Assembly (NCBI RefSeq): GCF_012933555.1
Contig: NZ_JABBPK010000001.1
Coordinates: forward strand, 1,900,001 to 1,964,000
DNA from: Niallia alba
Lineage (GTDB): Bacteria; Bacillota; Bacilli; Bacillales; Cytobacillaceae
Length of the DNA stretch: 64,000 nt
Direction of reading: 5' to 3'
Of the stretch, positions 48,759 to 57,620 are shown in pieces. The notes below the pieces were generated by a model. That model searched no databases. It had not been told where the DNA came from and worked only from the letters and a program-made list of their open reading frames with translations. The number at the start of each line of letters is the position of its first letter. Position 1 is the first letter of the stretch. The translations under genes were made by a program, and so were the position numbers.

Positions 48759-49787
48759 GTGAGCAAAGCGTTTAGCAACTTGTTAAAGTATATCGACAAA
48801 TTACCGCATACAAAAAAAGAACAAGTTTATCAATGGGTTAAACGCTATGTTGAACCATCATCTTCTGTTGGTGGTCGTTTAATTAACGAAATGAGGGAAA
48901 CTCGTTTTAAAGAAGGTTTTGAGTGTCCTCATTGTTCATCAGAACACGTTGTTCGATTCGGAAAATATAATGGTCGCCAACGCTATCGCTGTAAGTGTTG
49001 CAACAAGACTTTTACTGATACAACAAACACTGTTTTGTTCCGCACTCGGAAAGGAAACGAATGGATTACATTTGTTGATTGTATGTTCAAAGGATATTCC
49101 CTGCGAAAATCGGCTGAAATCGTAGGGGTTACTTGGGTTACGCTTTTTTATTGGAGACACAAACTGTTAAACGCCTTAAAACAAATGGATATTGAACATT
49201 TTGATGGTATCGTTGAAATTGACGAGACCTATTTCCTGTACTCTCAAAAGGGACAACGAGGCATTATTGACCGTAAACCTCGAAAACGCGGTGGTAAATC
49301 TAAGCACAGAGGGATTAGTCACGAACAGGTTTGTGTTCTCGTTGCCAGAGACCGAACAAAAGCAACCGTCTCCAAAGTTGCTTGTATGGGGCGTATTGTA
49401 AAGACAAAAGTTGATAGTTTAATCGGTTCTAAATTGTCCAATGAAAATGTTCTTGTCACAGACGCTTGGAGAGCCTATAAAACCTATGCGAAAGAAAAGG
49501 GTTTAGAGCATTACCGAATTAAATCTGACGGTGGAAAACACGTTATTAAGGGTTTGTATCATATTCAAAATGTAAATGGTCTCCATTCCCGATTGAATCA
49601 ATGGATAGACCGTTTTAAAGGTGTGGCTACAAAATATCTTGATAATTACCTTGCTTGGTTCTTATTTGTCGATAGTCGAAGTAACGAAAGCACGAAACAG
49701 CACATTAAGGAATTTCTACTAACTTCATTTGTATTTGAAATGACGGATACTTATGATAGTTTGCGTTTATCAAAATTCAGTGTGTAA
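48759..49787 (+). CDS. IS1595-family transposase
   Basis: 342 residues, GTG start after TGGAGGG. N-terminal zinc ribbon (FECPHCSSEHVVRFGKYN, RYRCKCCNKTFTDTT), helix-turn-helix (LRKSAEIVGVTWVTLFYWRH) and an ISXO2-like DDE core: VEIDETYF, VLVTDAWRAY, and an H/N-containing third site in VNGLHSRLNQWIDRFKG. All parts are intact, so the element may be active. This arrangement is typical of the IS1595 family. Confidence 0.94.
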   Translation: MSKAFSNLLKYIDKLPHTKKEQVYQWVKRYVEPSSSVGGRLINEMRETRFKEGFECPHCSSEHVVRFGKYNGRQRYRCKCCNKTFTDTTNTVLFRTRKGNEWITFVDCMFKGYSLRKSAEIVGVTWVTLFYWRHKLLNALKQMDIEHFDGIVEIDETYFLYSQKGQRGIIDRKPRKRGGKSKHRGISHEQVCVLVARDRTKATVSKVACMGRIVKTKVDSLIGSKLSNENVLVTDAWRAYKTYAKEKGLEHYRIKSDGGKHVIKGLYHIQNVNGLHSRLNQWIDRFKGVATKYLDNYLAWFLFVDSRSNESTKQHIKEFLLTSFVFEMTDTYDSLRLSKFSV

Positions 49788-49804
49788 CGGATGGTGAAAA
49801 CAGG

Positions 49805-50257
49805 ATGAAACTTCCTAATGGAATAACTGGTTTTTATGATTCAAAAGCCAATACCCCTCCACAAGTAGACGGGAAACAATTTAAACAATTATGCTTCGAC
49901 TTTGCCTCTCGTAATCGTGGGAAATTAATTGATTTCATTACGCCACAATACCCATCAAACTTTTATTATGCTCAAGTTGATGTTTTAGGTAATAGGTTTT
50001 ATATACTGTTGAATGAACATTATCCTTATCTTGCATTCGCTTCGGTAGTTGAATTTGGAAACATTAAATTCATCGACAGACCTGTTCTTAATGAACAATT
50101 TCCTTCTTTCTACCGAATAATAGGTACAGTTGAACTAAATGTTCCTTTTAATCAAAATCTTATAAAGAAAACAGAATTAAATAGTGCTGAGTTAGAACAA
50201 ATTGCCTATTGGAAACCTGAAACGGTAGGGCAAGTAATCTTTAACTATTGGGATTGA
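49805..50257 (+). CDS. Passenger protein of the IS1595-family element, unknown function
   Basis: 150 residues, ATG after GGTGAAAACAGG, 17 bp behind the transposase and inside the inverted repeats. Soluble, with aromatic-rich beta-strand segments: MKLPNGITGFYDSKANTPPQ, QLCFDFASRNRGKLIDFITP, NRFYILLNEHYPYLAF and RPVLNEQFPSFYRIIG. No transposase, resistance or toxin motif that I recognise. Some IS1595 groups are known to carry passengers. Placement with its own terminator within the element shows it travels with it. Confidence 0.85.
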   Translation: MKLPNGITGFYDSKANTPPQVDGKQFKQLCFDFASRNRGKLIDFITPQYPSNFYYAQVDVLGNRFYILLNEHYPYLAFASVVEFGNIKFIDRPVLNEQFPSFYRIIGTVELNVPFNQNLIKKTELNSAELEQIAYWKPETVGQVIFNYWD

Positions 50258-50260
50258 ACA

Positions 50261-50292
50261 ATAGGAACTCCGCCAAACATCGGAGTTCCTAT
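50261..50292 (+). terminator. Terminator inside the IS1595-family element
   Basis: 12-bp stem ATAGGAACTCCG / CGGAGTTCCTAT with an 8-base loop, then ATTTTG. Confidence 0.85.
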
Positions 50293-50502
50293 ATTTTGTT
50301 TAAAAATCAACATTAAAGTTTAACAGAGCCTTGCCTTTAAAAAGGAAGGAAAACTCTTAATTTATACTTTTTTCATATAGTTGGCTAAATTTCATCCAGC
50401 CATATTACTGTTTTTTTGAAGAAAATAATTATAAAATAAAACAAAAGATTGATACATATACTAGTATTAAGCGTTAAGTTTGAGGAAGGGTGGTGGTTTT
50501 TC

Positions 50503-50748
50503 TTGAAGATTTATACGGCAATTTTATTTCAACTAATCATTTGGAGCGGCTTTTCGATAATTGAATGGTTATCAAGACATGACTTAATTCTTTATAAGGT
50601 GTTTATGTTTGGAGTGTTTTTTTATTTAGCTATTATAATTGGAAATTCTATCATAAAATCAACAAGAAAAACCATGCTGGCCACAATGATCAGCTTATCT
50701 ATTTATGGTTCTTTTCATTTAATTATGACAATCATATCTGTAGTCTAA
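50503..50748 (+). CDS. Small membrane protein
   Basis: 81 residues from TTG 50503, chosen because AAGGGTGGTGG lies upstream; the frame is open 54 bases further 5'. Three hydrophobic helices: YTAILFQLIIWSGFSIIEWL, VFMFGVFFYLAIIIGNSII and a C-terminal one from MLATMISLSIYGSFHLIM. No known motif. It lies between the pdh/IS region and the 52-bp tandem array, and I know of no direct B. subtilis equivalent. Confidence 0.65.
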   Translation: MKIYTAILFQLIIWSGFSIIEWLSRHDLILYKVFMFGVFFYLAIIIGNSIIKSTRKTMLATMISLSIYGSFHLIMTIISVV

Positions 50749-50835
50749 AAGAAACGATATAACCAACAATGATGGACCTAAATAAGCCTTTTCTCTGTAT
50801 TATTTGGACTTACATACTTGGGAAAAGAAGAAGAA

Positions 50836-51107
50836 AGCAAGTTCTCTGTTACCATTGTGCTATGAATGGAAGCGAAAAGGGATAGAGAAGAGCTCTCTGT
50901 TACCGTTGTGCTATGAATGGGAGCAAAAAGGGAAGAGAGAAGAGCTTTCTGTTACCGCTGTGCTATGAATGGGAGCAAAAAGGGGATAGAGAAGAGCTCT
51001 CTGTTACCGTTAGACCATGAATAGAAGTGAAAAGGGAATAGAGAAGAGTTCTCTGTTACCGTTAAACTATGAATAGAAGCGAAAAGGGAATAGAGAAGAG
51101 TTTTCCC
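50836..51107 (+). repeat. Tandem array A, 52-bp unit, about five copies
   Basis: CTGTTACC recurs at 50846, 50897, 50949, 51001 and 51053, i.e. steps of 51, 52, 52 and 52. Each unit reads roughly CTGTTACCGTTGTGCTATGA, then ATGGGAGCAAAAAGGG and AGAGAAGAGCTCT. TTCTCT and AGAGAA at its borders can pair. The period is not a multiple of three and stops occur in all frames, so it is not coding. Confidence 0.93.
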
Positions 51108-51151
51108 TTAATCAATTGCCATTTCCTTGAAACACAAACACAGTACAGCAT

Positions 51152-51187
51152 AAAAAATGCCATTGTATAAACAAAGGCATTTTTTTA
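51152..51187. terminator. Terminator after the 129-aa gene
   Basis: AAAAAATGCC and GGCATTTTTTT around a 14-base loop; works in both directions. Confidence 0.85.
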
Positions 51188-51211
51188 ATAGAATCAAAAC
51201 CACGCAAGTAC

Positions 51212-51601
51212 TTATTGTCTCCGCTTTGTTGGTATTTTCCCAAAATAGCTTTTAAGAATGGTAAAGATTGATAGAACTAATAAGAAGAATACAAGAAAGC
51301 TAAAAATAAACGAAACTGGATGAAATATAGTTTTTGTTTGAAACGGAGACTCGAATGAAATTTCTAAAGGATATGCATTCGTTGAAGCTGGTAACAGCTT
51401 TTGTTGTTCCGCAAATGGCACTGGACCTCCAAAGCGAAAAGATTGTTCTATTTGCTCTGGTTTATGTTCGACGTAATTTTTAAAGATAAACGGTGTTGCC
51501 AGACTAATTAGCAAACTAATAATCGTAATAACAATATATTTTTTCAAAAAATAAAACTCCAATCTTTCCTTACCTAAAGAAGATAGATGGTTATTATTCA
51601 T
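51212..51601 (-). CDS. Hypothetical membrane protein with two helices
   Basis: 129 residues. Helices at about 22-43 (YIVITIISLLISLATPFIF) and 95-116 (PVSFIFSFLVFFLLVLSIF) enclose an outside loop of about 50 residues rich in Pro, Gln and Phe. Short basic C-terminus (GKIPTKRRQ). The start has TAAAGGAA-like purine context only moderately good. Not recognised. It lies downstream of speA in the same direction, but an inverted repeat separates them. Confidence 0.65.
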   Translation of the reverse strand: MNNNHLSSLGKERLEFYFLKKYIVITIISLLISLATPFIFKNYVEHKPEQIEQSFRFGGPVPFAEQQKLLPASTNAYPLEISFESPFQTKTIFHPVSFIFSFLVFFLLVLSIFTILKSYFGKIPTKRRQ

Positions 51602-51619
51602 TTATATCCAAATAGAAGA

Positions 51620-51647
51620 CAGGAATACCATTAAAGTGGTATTCCTG
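51620..51647. terminator. Terminator after speA
   Basis: 11-bp stem CAGGAATACCA / TGGTATTCCTG with a 6-base loop. On the minus strand the run that follows is TCTTCTATTT, so T content is modest. Confidence 0.65.
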
Positions 51648-51661
51648 CCCCATGTAACTTA

Positions 51662-53131
51662 TTATCTTATCGCACGATGTTCTTTAATTACACGAAGCTT
51701 TTTGAAATCGTAATCCTCAGGCCCTTGAACAGGCAATCCTGCTTCCATATTTCGTTTTATATAGGCAAGGTTATCTTCAGTGATAATCTCGCCAGGGATG
51801 AAAATAGGGATTCCTGGTGGGTACACCATAATGAATTCTGCGATCACTCTTCCTACTGAATCGTCAAAATTTATTAACTCTGTTTCCGAATAGAAAGCAT
51901 CTCTGGGTGTCAGAGCTAGAAGAGGGATATTTGGCAACATCACTCTTGCCTCTACTTTAGAGGCTTTATCCTTTCTTTCTTCCGCAAGTGCTTTTAAGGA
52001 ATCAATTAGAATATTGGCTTCTTTTTCTGAATCACCAGGTGTAATAATGCACAGGATATTATACAAATCAGACATCTCTACTTCGATTCGATAGTTTTGA
52101 CGAAGCCATTCTTCTGCATCATGACCGGTCAATCCTAAGTCTTTTACAGAAATAATCAATTTAGTTGGATCATAATCAAAAGCAGAATCTGATTCTAGAA
52201 TTTCTTCTCCGACACAGTATAAGTGTTCAATGTCATTAATCTGTCTGCGAATATATTGCGCAAGATTAATCGTTTTATCAATCAGCTCTTTTCCCTCTGT
52301 CGCAAGACGCTTTCTCGCAACATCGAGGGAAGCCAGCAAGAGATAGGAAGTGCTAGTTGTTGTCAACATACTTAAAATAGATTGAACGCGCTTGTAACTA
52401 ATTAGGTCGCCTCTCATATTTAAAATGGAACTCTGAGTCATTGAACCGCCAAGTTTGTGTACACTTGTTGCCGCTATATCTGCACCTGCTTGCATCGCAG
52501 ACATAGGCAAATCCTCGTGGAAATGAATATGAACACCATGCGCTTCATCAACCAAAACAGGAATATCATATGAATGAGCTAGATCAACAATCGTTTTTAA
52601 ATCAGCTGAAATGCCAAAATAAGTTGGGTTAATGACTAATAGCCCTTTCGCATCTGGATGAAGGTCTAAAGCATGCTGAACAGACTCAATCGTGATGCCG
52701 TGAGAAATACCAAGATTTTTATCTACTTCTGGGTGGATAAAAATTGGAATCGCTCCAGCAAATATAATGGCAGACATAACCGATTTATGAACATTTCTTG
52801 GAACAATGATTTTATCTCCTGGGCCACAAACACTCATGATCATTGTCATGATAGCACCACTTGTGCCTTGAACGGAAAAGAAAGTATGATCTGCTCCAAA
52901 CGCTTCAGCAGCAAGTTGCTGGGCGTGTTTAATCATCCCTTTTGGATAATGAAGATCATCAAGTGGACCAATATTAATAAGGTCTATCGAAAGGGCGTTT
53001 TCTCCGATAAAGTTTCTAAATTCAGGATCCATTCCATTCCCTTTTTTATGCCCGGGTATATGAAATTGAATCGGATCCTTTTTAACATGTTCCAATAATC
53101 CGTGGTATAACGGTGTTTCGTGTTGTGACAA
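51662..53131 (-). CDS. speA: Arginine decarboxylase (PLP, Orn/Lys/Arg family)
   Basis: 489 residues, TTG start after AGAGGTG. Fold-type I PLP domain: HIPGHKKGNGMDPEF, SVQGTSGAIMTMIMSVCGPG, DEAHGVHIHFHEDLP and the PLP lysine in TSVHKLGGSMTQSS; C-terminal domain with VYPPGIPIFIPGE. It makes agmatine from arginine, the first step of polyamine synthesis in Bacillus. Same length and position (after pdh) as B. subtilis speA. Confidence 0.95.
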   Translation of the reverse strand: MSQHETPLYHGLLEHVKKDPIQFHIPGHKKGNGMDPEFRNFIGENALSIDLINIGPLDDLHYPKGMIKHAQQLAAEAFGADHTFFSVQGTSGAIMTMIMSVCGPGDKIIVPRNVHKSVMSAIIFAGAIPIFIHPEVDKNLGISHGITIESVQHALDLHPDAKGLLVINPTYFGISADLKTIVDLAHSYDIPVLVDEAHGVHIHFHEDLPMSAMQAGADIAATSVHKLGGSMTQSSILNMRGDLISYKRVQSILSMLTTTSTSYLLLASLDVARKRLATEGKELIDKTINLAQYIRRQINDIEHLYCVGEEILESDSAFDYDPTKLIISVKDLGLTGHDAEEWLRQNYRIEVEMSDLYNILCIITPGDSEKEANILIDSLKALAEERKDKASKVEARVMLPNIPLLALTPRDAFYSETELINFDDSVGRVIAEFIMVYPPGIPIFIPGEIITEDNLAYIKRNMEAGLPVQGPEDYDFKKLRVIKEHRAIR

Positions 53132-53509
53132 TTTATTACCACACCTCTTTATTTAGTATTTTTATGCATACTTTAGCGAACTTTATTGAAATTTCTTATG
53201 TAGAAATAGAAATTTTATCGTACCATTTGTCGCTGTATTGTCTTTAAATTAACTACTGTTTACTAGTTATTACCCTAATTACAAAATATAAAAATCATAA
53301 AACAAAAGAATTATAGCATTTTTTATTTTCTTTGCATACAATTAGTTTCTACTATAAAGAAAAGAATTATTTTTTTATGTTCTTTTTTTGCGTTTCTTAA
53401 CTTTCAGTTAGGGAATAAAGTAGATGTTTTCAGACGAGTTTTACATTCTTAACAACTTAAATTACAATAGTTTCATCTGGAAAATTTCAAAACTATAGGA
53501 TGTGGAATA
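53132..53509. other. Intergenic region between speA and yktA
   Basis: AT-rich divergent promoter region; no gene or structured RNA seen. Confidence 0.5.
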
Positions 53510-53782
53510 ATGGATTATCAATATCCGATCGATATCGATTGGTCAACAGATGAAATAATTACCGTCGTTAAATTTTTTGAAAGCATTGAGAAAGCCTACG
53601 AAAAAGGGATAGATAAGGCTGAATTAATGGAACAATACCGTGCCTTTAAAAAAATTGTGCCAGGGAAAGCACAAGAGAAGAAGGTATGTGATGAATTTGA
53701 AGAGGTAAGTGGTTATTCTACTTATCGAACAATAAAAAAAGCAAAAGAAGCTTCAGATGCTAGTAGAATAAAGATGGTATAA
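53510..53782 (+). CDS. yktA: YktA, UPF0223 protein
   Basis: 90 residues. UPF0223 pattern: [39 protein letters not shown] and [14 protein letters not shown]. Small helical cytosolic protein of unknown function, with a known solved homologue as I recall. ATG is preceded by TAGGATGTGG, a modest site. It stands next to the group II intron, which does not interrupt it. Confidence 0.93.
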   Translation: MDYQYPIDIDWSTDEIITVVKFFESIEKAYEKGIDKAELMEQYRAFKKIVPGKAQEKKVCDEFEEVSGYSTYRTIKKAKEASDASRIKMV

Positions 53783-54612
53783 GGAAAAAGCTATCTGCAG
53801 AAGTAGTTCTCCGTTTAATGGAGATTATAAAGTGGTATGTTTTTTGTAGATAATAGTGCGACACGTTCTCTTATAAGTGCGGCTTAAACGCATGAAATAG
53901 AGGGTTTAACAAACGAAAGTTATGTTAAATACAACTGATAATTCCGATAGTGGGAATGAAAGCCGTCACGTTGAGCTGAAACCACTATGATGAGACTCCT
54001 ACATGCATGGAATCATGATAGTGATGAAGTGTATGAAGCTAGGTAAAGTCGTCTGAATTTGACCTAAAACGCACTTAGAGTCATGGTCGAAGATAGGGCG
54101 GTCAGCCGAAAAAGATGAATATGGTGAGAATGTCAGATTAGCAACCTGACTGACGAACTTGCGAATGAAAGGGTCTAGAATGAAATCCGCTTGAAAAGGT
54201 GGAAGGTTAACCAGTTTAACCGAGATTGTCGTGGAGTAAGCCCGTTGTCATGAAACACGATATAGTGAACAGAGACACTATGTAATCTCAGGCTCAGAGC
54301 AAGCACCTAAGTTCAATCATATGGCTGGGAATTATTGGAACGTGGTAAGCAAGGAACACTCATTCAAGGACTATCATCCGAGTAGTTGATATAAGGATTT
54401 TTAATCTGAAATTCATTTATCCTTGTGAAAGTAGGGTCACAGTACCGAAGAAGCTTATGAAAATAAGTGGAGGGATAGACCCAAGTCTAATCCAATAAAT
54501 TAAACCAAACAAAACAAGTGAATTCGATGGTCGGGTAAGAATGCAGGGAATCACTAAGAAAGTCAGGTGATCTGCAACGAATACGAGCCTAAGACACAAC
54601 GAGTATTATGGT

Positions 54613-56400
54613 ATGCAAGAGGTTTTTGATGAATTATTTACCAAGAGTGAGGAAGGACATCTTTTCAAAAATCTATTTAACCTAATCATAGATGAAAGAA
54701 ACATCCTACTAGCTTACAGAAACATAAAAGCCAATAAAGGTTCTAAAACTGCCGGATCAGATAAGTATGTGATTGACAACTATAAAGTGATGAATAAACA
54801 AGAATTCATCACTCTCATTCGAACTTCGCTCAAAGATTACAAACCTAAAGCAGTCCGCAGAGTAATGATTCCAAAGGGAATGGATAATACCCAATTTAGA
54901 CCTTTAGGAATACCAACAATGTTGGATAGGCTAATTCAACAGATGTTTAAACAAATTCTTGAACCTATCTGTGAAGCTAAATTTTATAATCACAGTTATG
55001 GTTTCAGACCATTACGAAGCACAAAACATGCTTTATCTAGGGTGAATTTCTTAGTTAATATCTCACAATTACATTATGTAGTAGATATCGACATAAAGGG
55101 ATTCTTTGACAATGTAAATCATAGGGTTCTCATGAAGCAAATGTGGAATTTGGGTATTCATGATCGAGGGGTTTTAGCAATCATAAGCAAAATGCTTAAA
55201 GCCCCGATAAAAGGTATTGGAATTCCAAACAAAGGTACTCCACAAGGAGGAATACTCTCACCTTTACTCTCTAACATTGTTCTTCATGACCTAGATATGT
55301 GGGTAAGTAATCAATGGGAAACTTTTGAAACGAAGCATGAGTATTCTCAGAATGTAAAGAAGTACTTAATGTTGAAACGAAACTCGAATATGAAGATTGG
55401 CTTTATAGTTCGATACGCAGATGATTTCAAAATTATGACGAATAATCATGAGAATGCAGTCAAATGGTTTCATGCAGTGACAGGATACTTGAAGGATAGA
55501 TTGAAATTAGATATCTCACCTGAGAAATCTAAAATTACAAATCTCAAAAAGAAGTCCTCGGATTTCTTGGGATTTAAAATTAAGGCTGTTAGGAAGAAAC
55601 AAAAACATCTTGTTAGGGTAAATATGATTGATAAGAAGAAAGCTGATGTCATTAGGAAAATGAAGGAACTAATTCTTAGAATAAGGAAGGAAACGACCAT
55701 TAATAACATAAGGCTCTTTAATGCTTATGTAATGGGGATACAAAATTACTTTAAATACGGGAGTATGGTTCCAACAGATTTCAAAGACATAGCACACAAG
55801 GTTCATCCTTATGCTAGGAGTAAACTACATCAAGTTGGAGGGAAATATGCACATCCAACAGATGCTAGTAAAGTTTATAATCAGTATTACTCTAACAGTC
55901 TCAAAACATGGAAAGTATTAGATGTTTATCTCTTTCCTATAAATGGGATAACAAGTTTTACTGAATCTAGACAATTTAATCCTAAGCTTTCGGTCTATAC
56001 TGAAGAAGGTAGAAAATTAATTCACAAAAAACTTCAACCAGTTGTTGAATATAACATAAGATTACTAATGCAATCCAAAATACAAGACCAATCAATTGAA
56101 TATCAAGACAATAGACTTTCCCGTTACTCAATGAAGAATGGATGTTGTGAAATACTTGGTATCTTTCTTGAAGCACATGAAGTTCACTGTCATCATGTAA
56201 AGCCTAGAAGTTTAGGTGGAACCGATAAGTATGATAACCTCAAAATTATCCATGAAGACATGCATAGACTAATTCATGCGACCGAGAAGGAAACGATTGA
56301 TAAGTACCTTGTTAAATGGAAACTCAATCAGAATTCGAAACTGATTGAGAAGATAAATGCATTACGTAAGAAATGTAAGAACGAGCCAATCGTGATTTAA
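54613..56400 (+). CDS. ltrA: Group II intron reverse transcriptase/maturase with HNH domain
   Basis: 595 residues. RT core: RRVMIPKGMDNTQFRPLGIP, YGFRPLRSTKHAL, DIDIKGFFDNVNH, KGTPQGGILSPLLSNI and the catalytic YADD in IVRYADDFKI. The maturase (X) domain follows (about 340-440), and the C-terminal endonuclease has the HNH pattern CHHVKPRSLGGTDKYDNL and HEDMHRLIH. All functional sites look intact. It splices and mobilises the surrounding intron. Translation start context is weak, as is common inside intron domain IV. Confidence 0.95.
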   Translation: MQEVFDELFTKSEEGHLFKNLFNLIIDERNILLAYRNIKANKGSKTAGSDKYVIDNYKVMNKQEFITLIRTSLKDYKPKAVRRVMIPKGMDNTQFRPLGIPTMLDRLIQQMFKQILEPICEAKFYNHSYGFRPLRSTKHALSRVNFLVNISQLHYVVDIDIKGFFDNVNHRVLMKQMWNLGIHDRGVLAIISKMLKAPIKGIGIPNKGTPQGGILSPLLSNIVLHDLDMWVSNQWETFETKHEYSQNVKKYLMLKRNSNMKIGFIVRYADDFKIMTNNHENAVKWFHAVTGYLKDRLKLDISPEKSKITNLKKKSSDFLGFKIKAVRKKQKHLVRVNMIDKKKADVIRKMKELILRIRKETTINNIRLFNAYVMGIQNYFKYGSMVPTDFKDIAHKVHPYARSKLHQVGGKYAHPTDASKVYNQYYSNSLKTWKVLDVYLFPINGITSFTESRQFNPKLSVYTEEGRKLIHKKLQPVVEYNIRLLMQSKIQDQSIEYQDNRLSRYSMKNGCCEILGIFLEAHEVHCHHVKPRSLGGTDKYDNLKIIHEDMHRLIHATEKETIDKYLVKWKLNQNSKLIEKINALRKKCKNEPIVI

Positions 56401-56488
56401 TAGCAATGAAAAAAACTTGCACAATACTCGATAAATAATTTTTAAGCTTGTAACTTGTTAAAATTTGGTTTAGTAGGATTAGATGGAA

Positions 56489-56519
56489 CGCCGTATGAGG
56501 GGAAACTCTCACGTACGGT
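56489..56519 (+). ncRNA. Group II intron domain V (catalytic hairpin)
   Basis: CGCCGTATGAGGGGAAACTC then TCACGTACGGTG: a 5'/3' stem CGCCGTA/TACGGTG, GAAA tetraloop-like cap and two-base bulge, as in bacterial domain V. Confidence 0.85.
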
Positions 56520-56706
56520 GTGAAGTGGGGGAAAAGGTGGAGAATAGCTTCAAAGCCTTACCTATCACTATCTAGTATTTGTATAAAGAGATTTGCATTC
56601 TCACTTGAATGTTTAACAACGTGGCGTGAAAAAGACAGTTAGTTTCACCATTTAGCAATGACATGAGAGAAAAAACCTGCGACAAAAAAATCTTTTATTA
56701 ATTATG

Positions 56707-56740
56707 ACAAAAACCTTGGGGATTTTCCCAAGGTTTTTGT
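56707..56740. terminator. Terminator between the intron region and yktB
   Basis: 14-bp stem ACAAAAACCTTGGG / CCCAAGGTTTTTGT with a 6-base loop; T-rich on both strands. It would terminate yktB and anything reading out of the intron. Confidence 0.92.
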
Positions 56741-56780
56741 ATTTGTACCATTAAATCTGAAACTATAGTGCTTGTCAGAT

Positions 56781-57401
56781 TTAATACTCTAACGATAATT
56801 TATAAATTGGAAGTAATGTATCATAAGTTTTTTCAACTAATGAGAGGAATGCCTCTCCATTCGATAGAATAGGATCATCAGCAGGGATTTGCTGACCTAC
56901 CAAAAATTCAGCTTTTTTCACATCACGGAATCTCGTTAAAGCTGCCTCTAAATCAGCTTCTCCAATTTTAACGGCTTCTTTTTTCATATGATCCATGGAA
57001 AGAAAATAATCCTTTGGCAGGGTAGAATGCAAGAGCTCGTAATTGGCTAAAAAGCCTTCTGCAATTTCTTTCTTTTTTGGAAGTTCATATATATAAGCTA
57101 ACCAAATAAAGACATGGTCATCAAATAACCCAACTTGGAAATGTGGATGCTGTTTATATCCTCGTTTATTGCTTGCGATAGCAAGCCACGTGTCTTTTGG
57201 TGGATTAACAGTACGTCTTGCGTGTTTAGCGATATGTAGAAACATTTCCATTCCAAGTTTCCCTGAAAGCTGCTCTGAAAGCTCAGAACCAATTTCGTGG
57301 AATTTTGGCTGAATTCTTTTCTGGATTGCTTCCATTCGTGAATCTAGTCCTTCAATCGTAAATGTATCAAAATCTTTTTGTGTAAAACCAGTAAACGACA
57401 T
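56781..57401 (-). CDS. yktB: YktB, UPF0637 protein
   Basis: 206 residues, close to B. subtilis YktB. Segments SFTGFTQKDFDTFTIEGLDS, TVNPPKDTWLAIASNKRGYK and VFIWLAYIYELPKK match the UPF0637 family. Soluble, function unknown to me. AAGGAG precedes ATG at proper distance. Transcribed against yktA, ykzI and suhB. Confidence 0.94.
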   Translation of the reverse strand: MSFTGFTQKDFDTFTIEGLDSRMEAIQKRIQPKFHEIGSELSEQLSGKLGMEMFLHIAKHARRTVNPPKDTWLAIASNKRGYKQHPHFQVGLFDDHVFIWLAYIYELPKKKEIAEGFLANYELLHSTLPKDYFLSMDHMKKEAVKIGEADLEAALTRFRDVKKAEFLVGQQIPADDPILSNGEAFLSLVEKTYDTLLPIYKLSLEY

Positions 57402-57620
57402 TATTTCTTATCTCCTTTTTTGTTTATCTCGATTGTTTGCGGGTAAATAGTGTATATAAAATCAAGAAAGCTATTTAGTCACTTACCTGAAATTTTCTTC
57501 TTTAGATGTGCTTTTCGAAAATATTGTAGCATACATAAATAATATTATGAAGAAATAAGGGTTTAACTAGGTTATCGCACAAAAAAGGAGCAAGCTAATT
57601 GGTTTCCACATAATATATAA

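Larger units (their letters stand above)
48668..50330 (+). mobile_element. Complete IS1595-family element with passenger gene
   Basis: 1,663 bp flanked by a perfect 8-bp duplication TTGCCTTT (48660-48667 and 50331-50338). Terminal inverted repeats start GGCTCTGTTAAAGGTTAATG (left) and GGCTCTGTTAAACTTTAATG (right, inverted), followed by TTGAT in both. It holds a transposase gene, a second gene of unknown role and that gene's hairpin terminator. It landed directly behind the pdhD terminator. Confidence 0.95.
53856..56568 (+). mobile_element. Group II intron with encoded RT/maturase
   Basis: Starts with the group II consensus GTGCG (GTGCGACACG at 53856). The first ~750 bases are the structured domain I-IV region. 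Domain V is recognisable at about 56489-56519 (CCGTATGAGG, GAAA, CTCTCACGTACGG). Domain VI follows (AAGGTGG ... CTTACCTAT), so the 3' end is near 56565-56568; the exact base is not certain. The encoded protein is on the same strand. It lies between yktA and yktB and interrupts no coding frame. Confidence 0.88.

Noticed and set aside
50836-51107. Array A as a CRISPR
   Set aside because: Units are directly adjacent with no unique spacers, and no cas genes are present.
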